Shown here: piece by piece, positions 20,077 to 29,869 of the stretch
Numbering within the stretch: the stretch's first letter is position 1
How the letters are laid out: each line of letters starts with the position of its first letter
Origin: Devosia sp. SL43
GTDB lineage: Bacteria; Pseudomonadota; Alphaproteobacteria; Rhizobiales; Devosiaceae
Direction of reading: 5' to 3'
Assembly (NCBI RefSeq): GCF_021729885.1
Contig: NZ_CP063401.1
Coordinates: 2,596,501-2,660,500, forward strand
Length of the DNA: 64,000 bases
The notes under the pieces: model-generated
The model's database searches: none
Seen by the model: only the letters and a program-made list of their open reading frames with translations
Told to the model about the DNA's origin: nothing
Program-made: the position numbers and the translations under genes

Positions 20077-20889
20077 ATGCCCGTCTCGATTGTCACCTGG
20101 AACATCAATTCGATCCGCCTGCGCCTGCCGATGGTGCTCGATTTCATCGCGAACCATGCGCCCGACGTGATCATGTTCCAGGAGATCAAGTGCCTGGACG
20201 ACCAGTTCCCGCGCAATGCCTTCCGCGATGCCGGCTATCCGCACATGGCTGTGCATGGGCAAAAGGGCTATCACGGCGTCGCCATTGTCTCGAAGTTCCC
20301 GCTGACCGACGTGTCGAGCCGCATGTTCTGCGAGATCCCCGAATCGCGGCACATCTCGGCCCTCACCGATTTCGGCCACGGCCCGGTGACGTTGCACGAT
20401 TTCTACATTCCGGCCGGCGGCGACGAACCCGACCCCGAGATCAATCCCAAGTTCAAGCACAAGCTGGGCTTCCTCTCCGAACTCACCACCTGGTTCACCG
20501 ATCCAATCTTCCAGCGCGGCCATCTGATTGCCGGCGATTTCAACATTGCGCCGCATGAAAACGACGTGTGGAGCCACAAGCAGCTGCTCAAGATCGTCAG
20601 CCATACCCCGGTCGAGACCGAGGCGCTCAACGCCATCCTCAATGGCGGCCATGGCTGGACGGACCTCGTGCGCAAGCATGTGCCGCACGACCAGAAGCTC
20701 TATTCCTGGTGGAGCTATCGCAGCGCCAACTGGGAGCTGGCCAACAAGGGCCGCCGCCTCGACCACATCTGGGCAACGTCAGATATAGCCGAACATTGCA
20801 TCGGCACCGAAATCGCCAAAGCCTATCGCGGCTACGCCACCCAGCCGAGCGACCACGTACCGGTCATCGCCCGGTTCGCGGGGGTTTGA
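20077..20889 (+). CDS. xthA: exodeoxyribonuclease III
   Basis: A 270-residue exonuclease-endonuclease-phosphatase family enzyme that cleaves at abasic sites and degrades 3' ends. The metal and catalytic residues are in TWNINSIR, FQEIKCLD (Glu), GDFNIAPHENDVW, RRLDHIWA and the final PSDHVPVIARF. ATG 20077 matches the conserved MPVSIVTWN start; an upstream ATG at 20053 would add eight atypical residues. Confidence 0.95.
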   Translation: MPVSIVTWNINSIRLRLPMVLDFIANHAPDVIMFQEIKCLDDQFPRNAFRDAGYPHMAVHGQKGYHGVAIVSKFPLTDVSSRMFCEIPESRHISALTDFGHGPVTLHDFYIPAGGDEPDPEINPKFKHKLGFLSELTTWFTDPIFQRGHLIAGDFNIAPHENDVWSHKQLLKIVSHTPVETEALNAILNGGHGWTDLVRKHVPHDQKLYSWWSYRSANWELANKGRRLDHIWATSDIAEHCIGTEIAKAYRGYATQPSDHVPVIARFAGV

Positions 20890-20895
20890 GCCTCG

Positions 20896-21022
20896 TGCCA
20901 CGCCCTCGTGGTTCGAGGCGCTGAAAAAGCGCACCTCACCATGAGGGCTGTTGGTGCATCGCGTTCACAGTAGCCTCATGGTGAGGCGGGAGCGCAGCGA
21001 CCCTCGAACCACGAGGCGTGGC
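20896..21022. repeat. dispersed palindromic repeat, type A copy 2
   Basis: Same outer arms as copy 1 (TGCCACGCCCTCGTGGTTCGAGG and its mirror). The left inner module here is CGCTGAAAAAGCGCACC. It lies directly after xthA. Confidence 0.9.
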
Positions 21023-21040
21023 GGGATGCGCAACTATCAA

Positions 21041-21502
21041 CTAATCCGCCTTCATCTTGCGGCGCGCCGGCTCCAGCGCCCCGAGATAATTGCCCAGGTC
21101 ACGCTCGACCTGCGCCACAGCACGCTGCGCCAGTTCGGGTGATTGCTGCACCAGTTTCATGAAAGCATGCCGCGGCACGAACAGCGCTTCGCAATCGGTA
21201 ACAGCGGTGACGGTCAGCGGGCGCGGCTTGGCCAGGATCAGCGCCATGGCGGAGACGATGCTGCCGAGTTCGGAAATCGCATAGGGCTTGCCGTGCCCGT
21301 CGGGCTTGGCCTTGAGCGTGCCCGAGATCAGCACGAACGCCCCCTGGGGCACGTCGCCGGACTGGTAGAGCACGGCATCGGCATCAAAACGGCGGCGGTC
21401 GCTGGCAAAGGCAAGCATGCGCCTTTGCTCGTCGTCACAGATATCGAAGAATTCGGCCTGCGATAGCGCGTAAGCCGCATCGTCCCTGATCATATGCCCC
21501 AA
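21041..21502 (-). CDS. cyclic nucleotide-binding domain protein
   Basis: A 153-residue, single-domain protein of the CRP/FNR effector fold: the beta-roll runs from about 15 to 115 (FDADAVLYQSGDVPQGAFVLISG, then GSIVSAMALILAKPRPLTVTA). It has no C-terminal helix-turn-helix. The canonical RxA phosphate-binding arginine of cAMP sites is not evident (PRPLTV), so ligand binding is uncertain. ATG 21493 is an alternative start. It lies 100 bp downstream of cenR on the same strand. Confidence 0.8.
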   Translation of the reverse strand: MGHMIRDDAAYALSQAEFFDICDDEQRRMLAFASDRRRFDADAVLYQSGDVPQGAFVLISGTLKAKPDGHGKPYAISELGSIVSAMALILAKPRPLTVTAVTDCEALFVPRHAFMKLVQQSPELAQRAVAQVERDLGNYLGALEPARRKMKAD

Positions 21503-21602
21503 TCCGGATGCGCGTGCTGCCCCGCCGAAGCGGGGCCGCTCATCCTATAGGGCATTTTGCCTGCCTTTGTACCGGATTTTGTGCCGGTCCACCGCCTTTG
21601 CC

Positions 21603-22286
21603 CTATGGCACCAGGCGATAGCCGCCTTCTTCGGTGACAAGCAGCCGCGCATTGGACGGATCACGCTCGATCTTCTGGCGCAGGCGGTAGATATGCGTCT
21701 CCAGCGTATGGGTGGTGACGCGGTTGTTGTAGCCCCAGACTTCCTTGAGCAGCACGTCGCGCGTGATGGTCTTGGGGCCCTGCCGATAAAGATACTTCAG
21801 AATGGAAGTTTCCTTGTCGGTCAGCCGCACCTTGTTGCCGTCATTGGCTTCGAGAATCTTTGCCGACGGCTGGAAGCTGTACTGGCCGATGGTGAAGACC
21901 ACGTCCTCGCTCTGGTCGTGCTGGCGCAGGGCCGCATTGATGCGGGCCAGCAGCACCGGGAAGCGGAAGGGCTTGGTCAGATAGTCATTAGCACCCGAAT
22001 CGAGGCCACGGATCTGGTCTGCATCGGTATCGTGCCCGGTCAGCATCAGGATGGGGCTCTTGTAACCCTCGGCGCGCAGGACTTTGACCGCCTCGCGACC
22101 ATCCATGTCTGGCAGGCCGACATCGAGAATCATCAAGTCGATATTGTTCTGCCGCGTCGCCTTGAGTGCGTCATTGGCCGTACCGGCCTGCAGAATATCG
22201 AAGTCTTTCTCGGTTTCGAGCTGCTCGACCAGCGTCTGCCGCAGATCCGCATCGTCGTCCACCAGCAGGATGCGTCGCTTGTTCAT
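21603..22286 (-). CDS. cenR: OmpR-family response regulator, CenR type
   Basis: A 227-residue two-component regulator. The receiver domain has acidic residues in LLVDDDAD and the phospho-acceptor Asp55 in LMILDVGLPDMDG. The C-terminal winged helix ends TTHTLETHIYRLRQKIERDPSN. GREAVKVLR, LTGHDTDADQI and VTEEGGYRLVP closely match CenR, the cell-envelope regulator described in Caulobacter. The partner kinase CenK is not in this window. ATG 22286 has a GGAG 7 nt upstream. Confidence 0.88.
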   Translation of the reverse strand: MNKRRILLVDDDADLRQTLVEQLETEKDFDILQAGTANDALKATRQNNIDLMILDVGLPDMDGREAVKVLRAEGYKSPILMLTGHDTDADQIRGLDSGANDYLTKPFRFPVLLARINAALRQHDQSEDVVFTIGQYSFQPSAKILEANDGNKVRLTDKETSILKYLYRQGPKTITRDVLLKEVWGYNNRVTTHTLETHIYRLRQKIERDPSNARLLVTEEGGYRLVP

Positions 22287-22450
22287 TGTTTTCTCCGGTC
22301 TTTTTTGCGTCGGCCCGCCCAAGGGTCACATTATTGCGACCGGTTTTGGACCAGCCAATCACAACGGCGTTATTGACAAGAGCAACGAAGAAGAACGGAG
22401 CAAAGTTGCAGTTTCCATCGATGCAGCCGGCGAATTCCTGTCATGTCGTT

Positions 22451-23128
22451 CTAGATGAGCGGCGGACGATGCCCGAAAAGCGCCGACCCCACCCGGACAT
22501 GGGTGGCGCCCATGGCGATGCCGATCTCGAAATCGCCACTCATGCCCATGGAAAGACTGCCGACACCGGCGTCCCGCCCCAACGTCGCCAGATGGGCAAA
22601 ATAGGGCCCGGGAGGCACGCCATCGGGCGGTATGCACATCAGGCCAACAATATTGAGCCCATGCACCGAGCGGCAGCGCTGAACGAATTCGACAGCTTCG
22701 GCAGGAGCAATCCCTGCCTTCTGGTCCTCAAGCCCGATATTGACCTGCACGAAGCACGGAAGCGTGCGACCGGCCCGCGCCATTTCGGCAGCAAGCACTC
22801 CAGCAAGCTTGTCGCGATCGACCGTTTCGATGACATCGAACAGCGCCACCGCCTCGCGCGCCTTGTTGGTCTGCAGCGGCCCTATCAGATGCAGCGTCAC
22901 GTCAGGGTAGAGCTCACGGAACGCTGGCCACTTGTCCTTGGCCTCCTGCACCCGGTTCTCACCGAATACCCGCTGTCCGGCGGCCAGAAACGGCTCTATC
23001 GCCTCCGCGTCGAAGGTCTTGGACACGGCCACAAGTTCGACACGTTCGGGCGGCGCACCGAAGCGCGCATGCGCCCTGGCGATGCGCTCATTGATGGCGG
23101 CGAGATTGCTGGCGGCATCGGCGTCCAT
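22451..23128 (-). CDS. PLP homeostasis protein YggS
   Basis: A 225-residue, single-domain PLP-binding barrel (YggS/PROSC family) that controls free pyridoxal phosphate. The PLP lysine is in ELVAVSKTFD; GQRVFGENRVQEA, HLIGPLQTNK and GLMCIPPDG follow, and SMGMSGDFEIGIAMGATHVRVGSALFG is the phosphate-binding end. ATG 23128 gives the normal length; the frame extends upstream to 23197. It diverges from leuS. Confidence 0.93.
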   Translation of the reverse strand: MDADAASNLAAINERIARAHARFGAPPERVELVAVSKTFDAEAIEPFLAAGQRVFGENRVQEAKDKWPAFRELYPDVTLHLIGPLQTNKAREAVALFDVIETVDRDKLAGVLAAEMARAGRTLPCFVQVNIGLEDQKAGIAPAEAVEFVQRCRSVHGLNIVGLMCIPPDGVPPGPYFAHLATLGRDAGVGSLSMGMSGDFEIGIAMGATHVRVGSALFGHRPPLI

Positions 23129-23258
23129 GCTTTCGCCCTGTTCCTGTTGACCTTGGTGGGGATTTCTGGTGATGGTCCGGTAGCCAAAATCCCCCATAAA
23201 CGCAAGCTGGCCCGGTGATTTGCGCCGCTTGCCGATATTACTCCGAAGGACGAGATAA

Positions 23259-25877
23259 GTGAGCGGCGAACGCTACAATCCGCGCGAGATGGAACCGAAG
23301 TGGCAGAAGGTCTGGGACGATGCCCAGAGCTTTGTCGCCTCCAATGACGACACGCGCGAGCCCTACTACGTCCTCGAGATGTTCCCCTACCCGTCTGGCC
23401 GCATCCACATGGGCCACGTGCGCAACTATTCCATGGGCGACGTGGTGGCCCGCTACCACCGCGCCAAGGGCAAGAATGTGCTCCATCCCATGGGTTGGGA
23501 CGCCTTCGGCCTGCCCGCCGAGAACGCGGCCATCGAGCGCGGCCTCAATCCGGGCACCTGGACCCGCCAGAACATCGCCTCGATGAAGGCCCAGCTCAAA
23601 TCCATGGGCCTGGCCATCGACTGGACCCGCGAAATCGCCACCTGCGAGCCAGAATATTACCAGCATCAGCAGTCGATGTTCATCGACATGCTGGCGGCCG
23701 GCCTCATCACGCGCAAGAAGTCCAAGGTTAACTGGGACCCGGTCGACATGACCGTCTTGGCCAACGAACAGGTGATCGACGGCAAGGGCTGGCGCTCGGG
23801 CGCCGTCGTCGAGCAGCGCGAGCTGACGCAGTGGTTCTTCAAGATCTCCGACATGGCCGAGGAGCTGCTGCAGGGACTGGACGGACTGACCGACTGGCCG
23901 GAAAAAGTCCGCGTCATGCAGCGCAACTGGATCGGCAAGTCTGAAGGCCTGCGCCTGCGGTTCGAGCTGGTTCCGAGCGATGCCACCGCAGCGACCAGCG
24001 TGGAAGTGTTCACGACGCGGCCGGATACCATCTTTGGCGCGTCGTTCCTGGCGCTGTCGGCAGACCACCCGCTGATATCAGAACTGGCCGCGAACAACCC
24101 GGAACTGGCCGAATTCGTCGCCGAAAGCCGCCGCATCGGCACGTCGACCGAAGCCATCGAGACCGCGGAAAAGCGTGGCTATCGCACGGCGTTGACCGTG
24201 AAGCATCCCGCCATCGACAGTGCGGTGCTGCCGGTCTATGTCGCCAACTTCGTGCTGATGGACTACGGCACCGGCGCCATCTTCGGTTGCCCGGCGCATG
24301 ATCAGCGCGACCTCGACTTCGCGCGCAAATATGACCTGCCGGTCAAGCCCGTCGTGTTGCCCACTGGCGGCGACGCCGCCAGCTTTGCCGTGGATGATGT
24401 TGCCTATACCGACGCTGGTTCGATCTACAATTCCGGCTTCCTTGATGGCCTCTCCATCGACGACGCCAAGAAGGCGGCCGCTGCCCATTTCGCCGCGCGG
24501 ACGGTTGATGGCCAACCGCAGGGCAAGGTCGAGGTGAACTATCGCCTGCGCGATTGGGGCCTGTCCCGCCAGCGCTATTGGGGCGCGCCCATCCCGATCA
24601 TCCACTGCGAGGTCTGCGGCACCATTCCAGTGCCCAAGAAGGACCTGCCGGTGGTGCTGCCCGACGATGTGAGCTTCGACAAACCCGGCAATGCGCTCGA
24701 CCACCACCCGACCTGGAAGCATGTGAACTGCCCGCAATGCGGCGCTTCGGCGCGACGCGAGACGGACACCATGGACACCTTCGTCGATTCGTCGTGGTAC
24801 TTCGCTCGCTTCACCGCACCCCATGCCGATACGCCGACCGTGCCCGAGATCGCCAATCGCTGGCTGCCGGTCGATCAGTATATCGGCGGCGTCGAGCACG
24901 CGATCCTGCATCTGCTCTATTCGCGCTACTTCACCCGCGCCATGAAGGCGACCGGCCATGTCGGGATGGATGAGCCCTTCAAGGGCCTGTTCACCCAGGG
25001 CATGGTGACCCACGAGACCTACAAGTCGCCCACTGGCGAATGGGTCGCGCCGGTCGACATCGTGGTCGAGACCTTCGGGGAAGGCCGCCGCGCCAAGCAT
25101 CTGAAGTCGGGCGAACCTATAACAATTGGCTCGATCGAGAAGATGAGCAAGTCCAAGCGGAACGTGGTCGATCCCGACGAGATCGTCGCCACCTATGGCG
25201 CCGATACCGCGCGCTGGTTCATGCTGTCGGACTCGCCGCCGGAACGCGACGTGCAGTGGACCGAAGCCGGCGTTGAGGGCGCCAGCCGCTTCCAGCAGCG
25301 CGTTTGGCGCCTGGTTGGCGAAACGATCGATATTGTAAAACAATCTTCTGAGACTGTTCGAACTTCGGACGACGACGAAGCTCTGGGCCTGCGCAAGATC
25401 GCCCATCGAGCGGTCCACAATGTCGCCGGCGATATCGAGGGCCTGCGCTTCAATCGCGCTGTGGCGCAGATTTATGAGCTGACCAATGCGCTGGTGCGTT
25501 CGGCCGGTCTGGTTGCCGCCGCTCCGGCGGCGCGGATCGATGCGCTGGAGCAGGGCGTGAGCCACCTGATCCAGTTGATCGCCCCGATGATGCCGCATCT
25601 GGCCGAAACCTGCTGGGAAGCCATGGGCAAGACCGGGCTGGTGGCCGACGCGCCCTGGCCCGACGTCGATCCAGCGCTGCTGGTCGACGACACTGTGACC
25701 CTGCCGATCCAGGTCAACGGCAAGCGTCGCGGCGAAATAACGGTGGCCAAGGGGCTGCCCGCAGCGGAAGTGGAGAGCAAAGTCTTGTCTCTGGACGAGA
25801 TTGTCCGCATTCTGGACGGCAAGGCACCCAAGAAGATCGTCATCGTCCCGGACAGGATCGTCAATGTCGTGGTCTAA
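23259..25877 (+). CDS. leuS: leucyl-tRNA synthetase
   Basis: An 872-residue class I synthetase. The HIGH motif appears as [15 protein letters not shown] (about 45-60), the editing domain has [16 protein letters not shown], and KMSKS is [15 protein letters not shown] (about 627-641). It starts with GTG at 23259. Its last codons overlap lptE by 14 bp, and the downstream holA overlaps too, giving the widespread leuS-lptE-holA unit. Confidence 0.97.
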   Translation: MSGERYNPREMEPKWQKVWDDAQSFVASNDDTREPYYVLEMFPYPSGRIHMGHVRNYSMGDVVARYHRAKGKNVLHPMGWDAFGLPAENAAIERGLNPGTWTRQNIASMKAQLKSMGLAIDWTREIATCEPEYYQHQQSMFIDMLAAGLITRKKSKVNWDPVDMTVLANEQVIDGKGWRSGAVVEQRELTQWFFKISDMAEELLQGLDGLTDWPEKVRVMQRNWIGKSEGLRLRFELVPSDATAATSVEVFTTRPDTIFGASFLALSADHPLISELAANNPELAEFVAESRRIGTSTEAIETAEKRGYRTALTVKHPAIDSAVLPVYVANFVLMDYGTGAIFGCPAHDQRDLDFARKYDLPVKPVVLPTGGDAASFAVDDVAYTDAGSIYNSGFLDGLSIDDAKKAAAAHFAARTVDGQPQGKVEVNYRLRDWGLSRQRYWGAPIPIIHCEVCGTIPVPKKDLPVVLPDDVSFDKPGNALDHHPTWKHVNCPQCGASARRETDTMDTFVDSSWYFARFTAPHADTPTVPEIANRWLPVDQYIGGVEHAILHLLYSRYFTRAMKATGHVGMDEPFKGLFTQGMVTHETYKSPTGEWVAPVDIVVETFGEGRRAKHLKSGEPITIGSIEKMSKSKRNVVDPDEIVATYGADTARWFMLSDSPPERDVQWTEAGVEGASRFQQRVWRLVGETIDIVKQSSETVRTSDDDEALGLRKIAHRAVHNVAGDIEGLRFNRAVAQIYELTNALVRSAGLVAAAPAARIDALEQGVSHLIQLIAPMMPHLAETCWEAMGKTGLVADAPWPDVDPALLVDDTVTLPIQVNGKRRGEITVAKGLPAAEVESKVLSLDEIVRILDGKAPKKIVIVPDRIVNVVV

Positions 25878-26370
25878 GCCACTCCGCAGTATGGTGTTCG
25901 CCGGGCTCGCTCTGGGCCTGGCGACGTCGCTGGGCGCCTGCAGCTTCGCGCCGGTCTATACTGGTCCGCTGGCCAGCCAGCCGATGCTCAATCTGGCCTA
26001 TGCCAAGCCCAATAGCCGCCTCGAACAGGTAGTCTACCAGGAACTCGCGCTTCGCTTCGGGTCTTCGGACGCGGCAACGGCGCCGCTGGCCACGGTCAGC
26101 GTATCGTCTTCGGCTGCCGATACCATGTTGTCGGCCACCGCCAACCCGTCGAAGGCTATCGAGGTAACCGTGACGGCCACGCTGACCATTACGGCACGTG
26201 ATGGCAGCACGGCGCCGGCACAGAGCTTCACGCGCATGGCCACCGCCAGCTATACGCGCAATGGACAAGTGCTCGCTGACAATGCAGCCGCAACCGAGGC
26301 GGCCGAGCGCGCTGCCAAGGCGGCCGCCGAATCGCTCCGCCTGGCAGTCTTGGCTGGCCTCAGCCGCTGA
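25864..26370 (+). CDS. lptE: LPS-assembly lipoprotein LptE
   Basis: A 168-residue lipoprotein with a signal peptide and lipobox LGAC (Cys26), followed by SFAPVYTGP, the usual LptE beginning. LptE plugs the outer-membrane LptD channel that inserts lipopolysaccharide. Sequence conservation is low in this family, so the assignment rests on the lipobox, size and position between leuS and holA. The start overlaps leuS by 14 bp. Confidence 0.85.
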   Translation: MSWSKPLRSMVFAGLALGLATSLGACSFAPVYTGPLASQPMLNLAYAKPNSRLEQVVYQELALRFGSSDAATAPLATVSVSSSAADTMLSATANPSKAIEVTVTATLTITARDGSTAPAQSFTRMATASYTRNGQVLADNAAATEAAERAAKAAAESLRLAVLAGLSR

Positions 26371-27392
26371 TGACGGCGCTCAAGGCCCATGAAGTGGCCC
26401 GTTTCCTGGCACGCCCGGACATTTCCGAGGGAATTTTCCTCGCTTATGGCCCCGATACAGGCCTCGTGCGCGAAACCGCCCAACGCCTGATTCGTGAGTT
26501 GAGCGGCGACGATCCGGAGGCAGCCAGCATTGTGACGCTGGATGGTGCTGAAGTCGACGCCGACCCATCGATCCTCGCGGTCGAGGCCAAGACCATGTCG
26601 CTGTTTGGCGGCAAGCGCATCGTGCGGGTGCGCGGCGCCGGCAAGAGCCTGGTGATGACGCTGACCGAGTTGCGCGACGACCCCGGCGGCGCGGCGATCG
26701 TGCTTGAGGCCGGCAACCTGCCACCCAAGGACGCCTTGCGCGCGCTGGTCGAGGCCGCTCGTAACGGCCGCGCCCTGCCCTGCTACCCTGATAGCGACGA
26801 GGCACTGCAGGCGCTGATTCGCGAGACGTTCAACCAACAAGGCATTCGCGTCGATGCCGACGTCATCACCACCTTGCGCGAAATCCTCGGCAATGACCGC
26901 GAAATTACGCGTCGGGAACTGGAAAAGCTCTGCCTCTACGCGGCCGCGAGCAAGGTTTTGACGCGCGACGACGTGCTGCTGCTGTGTGCCGACAATGGCA
27001 TGCTGGTGATTGACGCCATTTTGGATGCGGCTGGCGGCGGCCACGCCGAGAAGCTGGAGCTTGCGCTCAATCGGGCGCTGTCATCGGCAGTCGACCCACA
27101 ACGCCTGCTCGCAATGACCACCATTCATTTCGCCAACCTGCGCCGCTGGCGCAGCGAGGTCGATACGGGCAAGTCGCCCCGCCTGGTGCTGGAGAATCTA
27201 CGTCCCAAGCCGCACTTCTCGCGGGTTTCCGCACTGGAGCAGCAGTTGCGCCTGTGGTCAGACACTGCCCTCAGCACGGCCAGCGAGCGCATCCTGCAGG
27301 CGACGTCTGACACCCGCCGCCGGCCGGGCATGGCCGAACCGACGCTGCGGCGCACTCTATTGGCCATCTGCATGATGGCCGCCGCCCACTAG
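26370..27392 (+). CDS. holA: DNA polymerase III subunit delta
   Basis: A 340-residue clamp-loader subunit of the AAA+ fold that opens the beta clamp. FLAYGPDTGLVRETAQ near the N terminus, MSLFGGKRIVRVRG around residue 75 and a C-terminal helical domain (RLLAMTTIHFANLRRWR) match HolA. It overlaps lptE by one base (TGATG). Confidence 0.92.
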   Translation: MTALKAHEVARFLARPDISEGIFLAYGPDTGLVRETAQRLIRELSGDDPEAASIVTLDGAEVDADPSILAVEAKTMSLFGGKRIVRVRGAGKSLVMTLTELRDDPGGAAIVLEAGNLPPKDALRALVEAARNGRALPCYPDSDEALQALIRETFNQQGIRVDADVITTLREILGNDREITRRELEKLCLYAAASKVLTRDDVLLLCADNGMLVIDAILDAAGGGHAEKLELALNRALSSAVDPQRLLAMTTIHFANLRRWRSEVDTGKSPRLVLENLRPKPHFSRVSALEQQLRLWSDTALSTASERILQATSDTRRRPGMAEPTLRRTLLAICMMAAAH

Positions 27393-27401
27393 CAACGCCG
27401 A

Positions 27402-27417
27402 CGTTTCACGTGAAACG
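27402..27417. other. parS: perfect parS site
   Basis: CGTTTCACGTGAAACG is a perfect 16-bp palindrome containing the exact 14-bp parS core GTTTCACGTGAAAC. It sits between the convergent holA and parB stops, 4 bp from parB. ParB should nucleate here. Confidence 0.92.
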
Positions 27418-27420
27418 CTT

Positions 27421-28296
27421 CTAGTTGCGGTGGCCGGTCAGTTTGAGGCAGAGGCTGTCGAGCTGCTCCAGCGTCTTGTAGCGAATCTCGAGCTTGCCCC
27501 CACGCTCGCCATGCGCCAGCGACACCGACAGGCCCAGTGCGTCCGACAGGCGGCGTTCCAGCGCGACGGTGTCAGGATCCCGGTCGCCTGAGGCCTCGCT
27601 CGGCTTCTTCTTGCCTGATATCTCGCGCTGCTGGCTCAGGGCCTCGGCGTCACGCACCGAAAGTCCGCCGCTGACGATCTGCCGCGCCAGGGTGGCTGGA
27701 TCTTCGGCAGTGATCAGCGTCCGCGCGTGACCAGCCGTCAATGTTCCGCTGGCCACCATTTCCCGCACATCTTCCGGCAGGCGCAGGAGGCGCAATGTAT
27801 TGGCGACATGCGAGCGGCTCTTGCCGATCACCTGCGCCAGGTCTTGCTGGGTGTACTCGAACTGCTCGATTAGCTGGCCATAACCCATTGCTTCTTCAAG
27901 CGGATTAAGATCGGCACGCTGCACATTTTCGATGATGGCGAGTTCGAGCGCTTCCTTGTCGTTGACGTCGCGCACGATGACCGGGACGTCATGCAGGCCC
28001 GCCTTCTGCGCAGCGCGCCAGCGGCGCTCGCCGGCAATGATCTCGAAGACGTTCGGATCATCGCTGGGACGGACCAGCAGCGGCTGCATCACACCCTTTT
28101 CGCGAATCGAATTGGTCAGCTCTTCGAGCTGATCGCTGTTGAAGGTGCGGCGGGGATTGGCCCGGTTGGCAATGATGAACTCGACCGGCAGGCGCTTGAC
28201 GCCACCCGACTCGGTGACGCGGACGCCCTCGACCGTGGCCATATCGCCGATCAGCGCCGCGAGGCCGCGACCAAGACGAGTGGGTTTGTCGTTCAT
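27421..28296 (-). CDS. parB: chromosome partitioning protein ParB
   Basis: A 291-residue ParB/Spo0J protein that loads at parS and spreads as a CTP-dependent clamp. GRGLAALIGD starts the protein (the ParA-contacting end). The CTPase motif is EIIAGERRWRAA (about 95-107), the helix-turn-helix is TQQDLAQVIGKSRSHVANTLRLLRLP, and the C-terminal dimer domain follows. ATG 28296 has GGAG 8 nt upstream; the frame stays open to 28362 through the hairpin. It lies downstream of parA. Confidence 0.96.
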   Translation of the reverse strand: MNDKPTRLGRGLAALIGDMATVEGVRVTESGGVKRLPVEFIIANRANPRRTFNSDQLEELTNSIREKGVMQPLLVRPSDDPNVFEIIAGERRWRAAQKAGLHDVPVIVRDVNDKEALELAIIENVQRADLNPLEEAMGYGQLIEQFEYTQQDLAQVIGKSRSHVANTLRLLRLPEDVREMVASGTLTAGHARTLITAEDPATLARQIVSGGLSVRDAEALSQQREISGKKKPSEASGDRDPDTVALERRLSDALGLSVSLAHGERGGKLEIRYKTLEQLDSLCLKLTGHRN

Positions 28297-28312
28297 ATCG
28301 GGCTCTCCTGGA

Positions 28313-28357
28313 GTGTTTTCAGCAAAAGTGGACTCCACTTTTGCGGTTCGAAAACAC
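28313..28357. repeat. long hairpin in the parA-parB gap
   Basis: GCAAAAGTGGA and TCCACTTTTGC, separated by one base, are nested in GTGTTTTC (28313-28320) and GAAAACAC (28350-28357). It ends 16 bp before the parB ATG and could affect parB translation or message stability. Confidence 0.7.
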
Positions 28358-28365
28358 GACAATGT

Positions 28366-28402
28366 AAAAACGCATAGATCACCTCCGCTTGGTGATCTAT
28401 GC
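28366..28402 (-). terminator. terminator-like hairpin between parA and parB
   Basis: On the minus strand GCATAGATCACC-AAGCGGA-GGTGATCTATGC is a perfect 12-bp stem followed by GTTTTTAC. The parA stop (28397-28399) lies inside the first arm. It would reduce read-through into parB. Confidence 0.6.
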
Positions 28403-29197
28403 CGCGTTGAGCTGCCGCTCGCGGCGGATCACTTCGGTGGCCAACCGCAGATAGGCCTGGCTGCCGGCGCTCTTGAGATCATAGAGCAGCGCCGGCTTGC
28501 CGTAGGACGGCGCTTCCGCAAGCCGCACATTGCGCGGAATGACCGTGTCATAGACCAGGTCACCCATTTCGCTGCGCACATCCTGCAACACCTGTTCGCT
28601 TAGGCTGTTGCGCTTGTCGAACATGGTGATGACCACGCCCTGGATGGAAAGGCGCGGATTGAGCGTCGATCGAATTTGTTCAATAGTTTGAAGCAGTTGG
28701 CTGAGTCCTTCCAGTGCGAAGAACTCGCACTGCATCGGCACGAGCACCGCATCGGCGGCCACCAGCGCGTTAATGGTCAACAGGTTCAGCGACGGCGGGC
28801 AGTCGATCAGAATGTAGCTGACCGGCTTCTCGTTGATACTGAGCTCGCCCAGCCGCTTGAACGCATTGCGCAGCTTGAAGGCGCGGTCGGCCTGGCCAGC
28901 AATAGTCAGCTCGACGCCGAGCAGGTCCATCGTGGACGGCACGATCGCCACATTGGGCACTGACGTCATGATGGCCGACTGGGCCACGGTCGCCTCGCCC
29001 ACCAGCAGGTCATAGGACGAGACCTCACGGTTGGTGCGCGTGATGCCGAGGCCGGTCGAGGCATTGCCCTGCGGGTCGAGGTCGACGATCAGCACACGCT
29101 CGCCAATCGCGGCCAGAGCCGTGGCAAGATTGATGGCAGTCGTGGTTTTACCCACGCCACCCTTTTGGTTGGCCAGTGTCAGGATACGGGGCGCCAC
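28397..29197 (-). CDS. parA: chromosome partitioning ATPase ParA
   Basis: A 266-residue deviant Walker ATPase (Soj/ParA) that drives segregation of ParB-parS complexes. The deviant P-loop is NQKGGVGKTTTAINL (10-24), followed by LIVDLDPQGNAS and ILIDCPPSLNLL. The start is GTG 29197 with GGAGG 6 nt upstream. It lies 24 bp downstream of rsmG and upstream of parB. Confidence 0.97.
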   Translation of the reverse strand: MAPRILTLANQKGGVGKTTTAINLATALAAIGERVLIVDLDPQGNASTGLGITRTNREVSSYDLLVGEATVAQSAIMTSVPNVAIVPSTMDLLGVELTIAGQADRAFKLRNAFKRLGELSINEKPVSYILIDCPPSLNLLTINALVAADAVLVPMQCEFFALEGLSQLLQTIEQIRSTLNPRLSIQGVVITMFDKRNSLSEQVLQDVRSEMGDLVYDTVIPRNVRLAEAPSYGKPALLYDLKSAGSQAYLRLATEVIRRERQLNAA

Positions 29198-29221
29198 AAC
29201 AGGCCTCCAACTCGTTCGTCG

Positions 29222-29869
29222 CTAACTAACTGATTTCACGCTCAAATTCGTGAGTGTGAGCAGGACACCGCTTCGATCAGTATCGCTCTCAGTTATTACC
29301 ACGTCATAGTGCCAACGCGTAACCGTTTCCGCCAGTTCATCAACATGTTCCCGCCCTTTATGCAGGATCGCCCGGGTTTGCGGCTTGAAAAACGGTGCCA
29401 TCCAGCTGCACAGCTGCGGTAATGAGGCCAGAGCCCGCGACGTGATGACATCAGGCGTCGGTGTTTCACGTGAATCAATCTGGTCACTGCGCCGGCCCTC
29501 GACTGTGACGAGAAGCCCGAGTTCCCGGGCGACAGTGCGCAAGAAACTGACCTTGCGGCCATTGGGCTCAACCAGGGTGAAATGCCGATTGGACCCCTTG
29601 AGCGCAATAGCCAGTGGCAGCGCTGGCAATCCGCCGCCGCTACCAAGGTCAAGAAAGCTTTGATCCGTGGGCCTCAGTAGCGGAAGAACCTGCAGGCTGT
29701 CGGCAAAATGCCGTGTCCAAACCTCATCCAGTGTTTCACGTGAAACAAGATTCTGCACCGCCTGCCACTTGCGCAGCAATTGAGCATAGGATTCCAGGTC
29801 ACTCGCCACCTGGTCGAGTGGCCGAACGAAATGCGGGGCGTAGGGCGAAATGACCGATGTATCGGTCAT
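29222..29869 (-). CDS. rsmG: 16S rRNA (guanine527-N7)-methyltransferase RsmG
   Basis: A 215-residue SAM methyltransferase (GidB) that makes m7G527. The SAM motif is FLDLGSGGGLPALPLAIAL (about 70-88), preceded by NLVSRETLDEVWTRHFADSL. ATG 29869 overlaps the mnmG stop (TGATG); a TTG one codon upstream is possible. Two parS sites lie inside this gene, reading VSRET and DSRET. Confidence 0.95.
   Translation of the reverse strand: MTDTSVISPYAPHFVRPLDQVASDLESYAQLLRKWQAVQNLVSRETLDEVWTRHFADSLQVLPLLRPTDQSFLDLGSGGGLPALPLAIALKGSNRHFTLVEPNGRKVSFLRTVARELGLLVTVEGRRSDQIDSRETPTPDVITSRALASLPQLCSWMAPFFKPQTRAILHKGREHVDELAETVTRWHYDVVITESDTDRSGVLLTLTNLSVKSVS
29463..29476. other. parS: parS-like site inside rsmG
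   Basis: GTTTCACGTGAATC, 13 of 14 parS positions. It is translated in rsmG as part of DSRET. Confidence 0.7.
29732..29747. other. parS: perfect parS site inside rsmG
   Basis: TGTTTCACGTGAAACA is the full 16-bp consensus known from Bacillus and many other bacteria. It is embedded in the conserved VSRET codons of rsmG. Confidence 0.92.

Noticed and set aside
24078-25598. Minus-strand open frame of about 500 codons opposite leuS
   Set aside because: Antisense shadow of leuS; third-position bias and conserved motifs belong to leuS.
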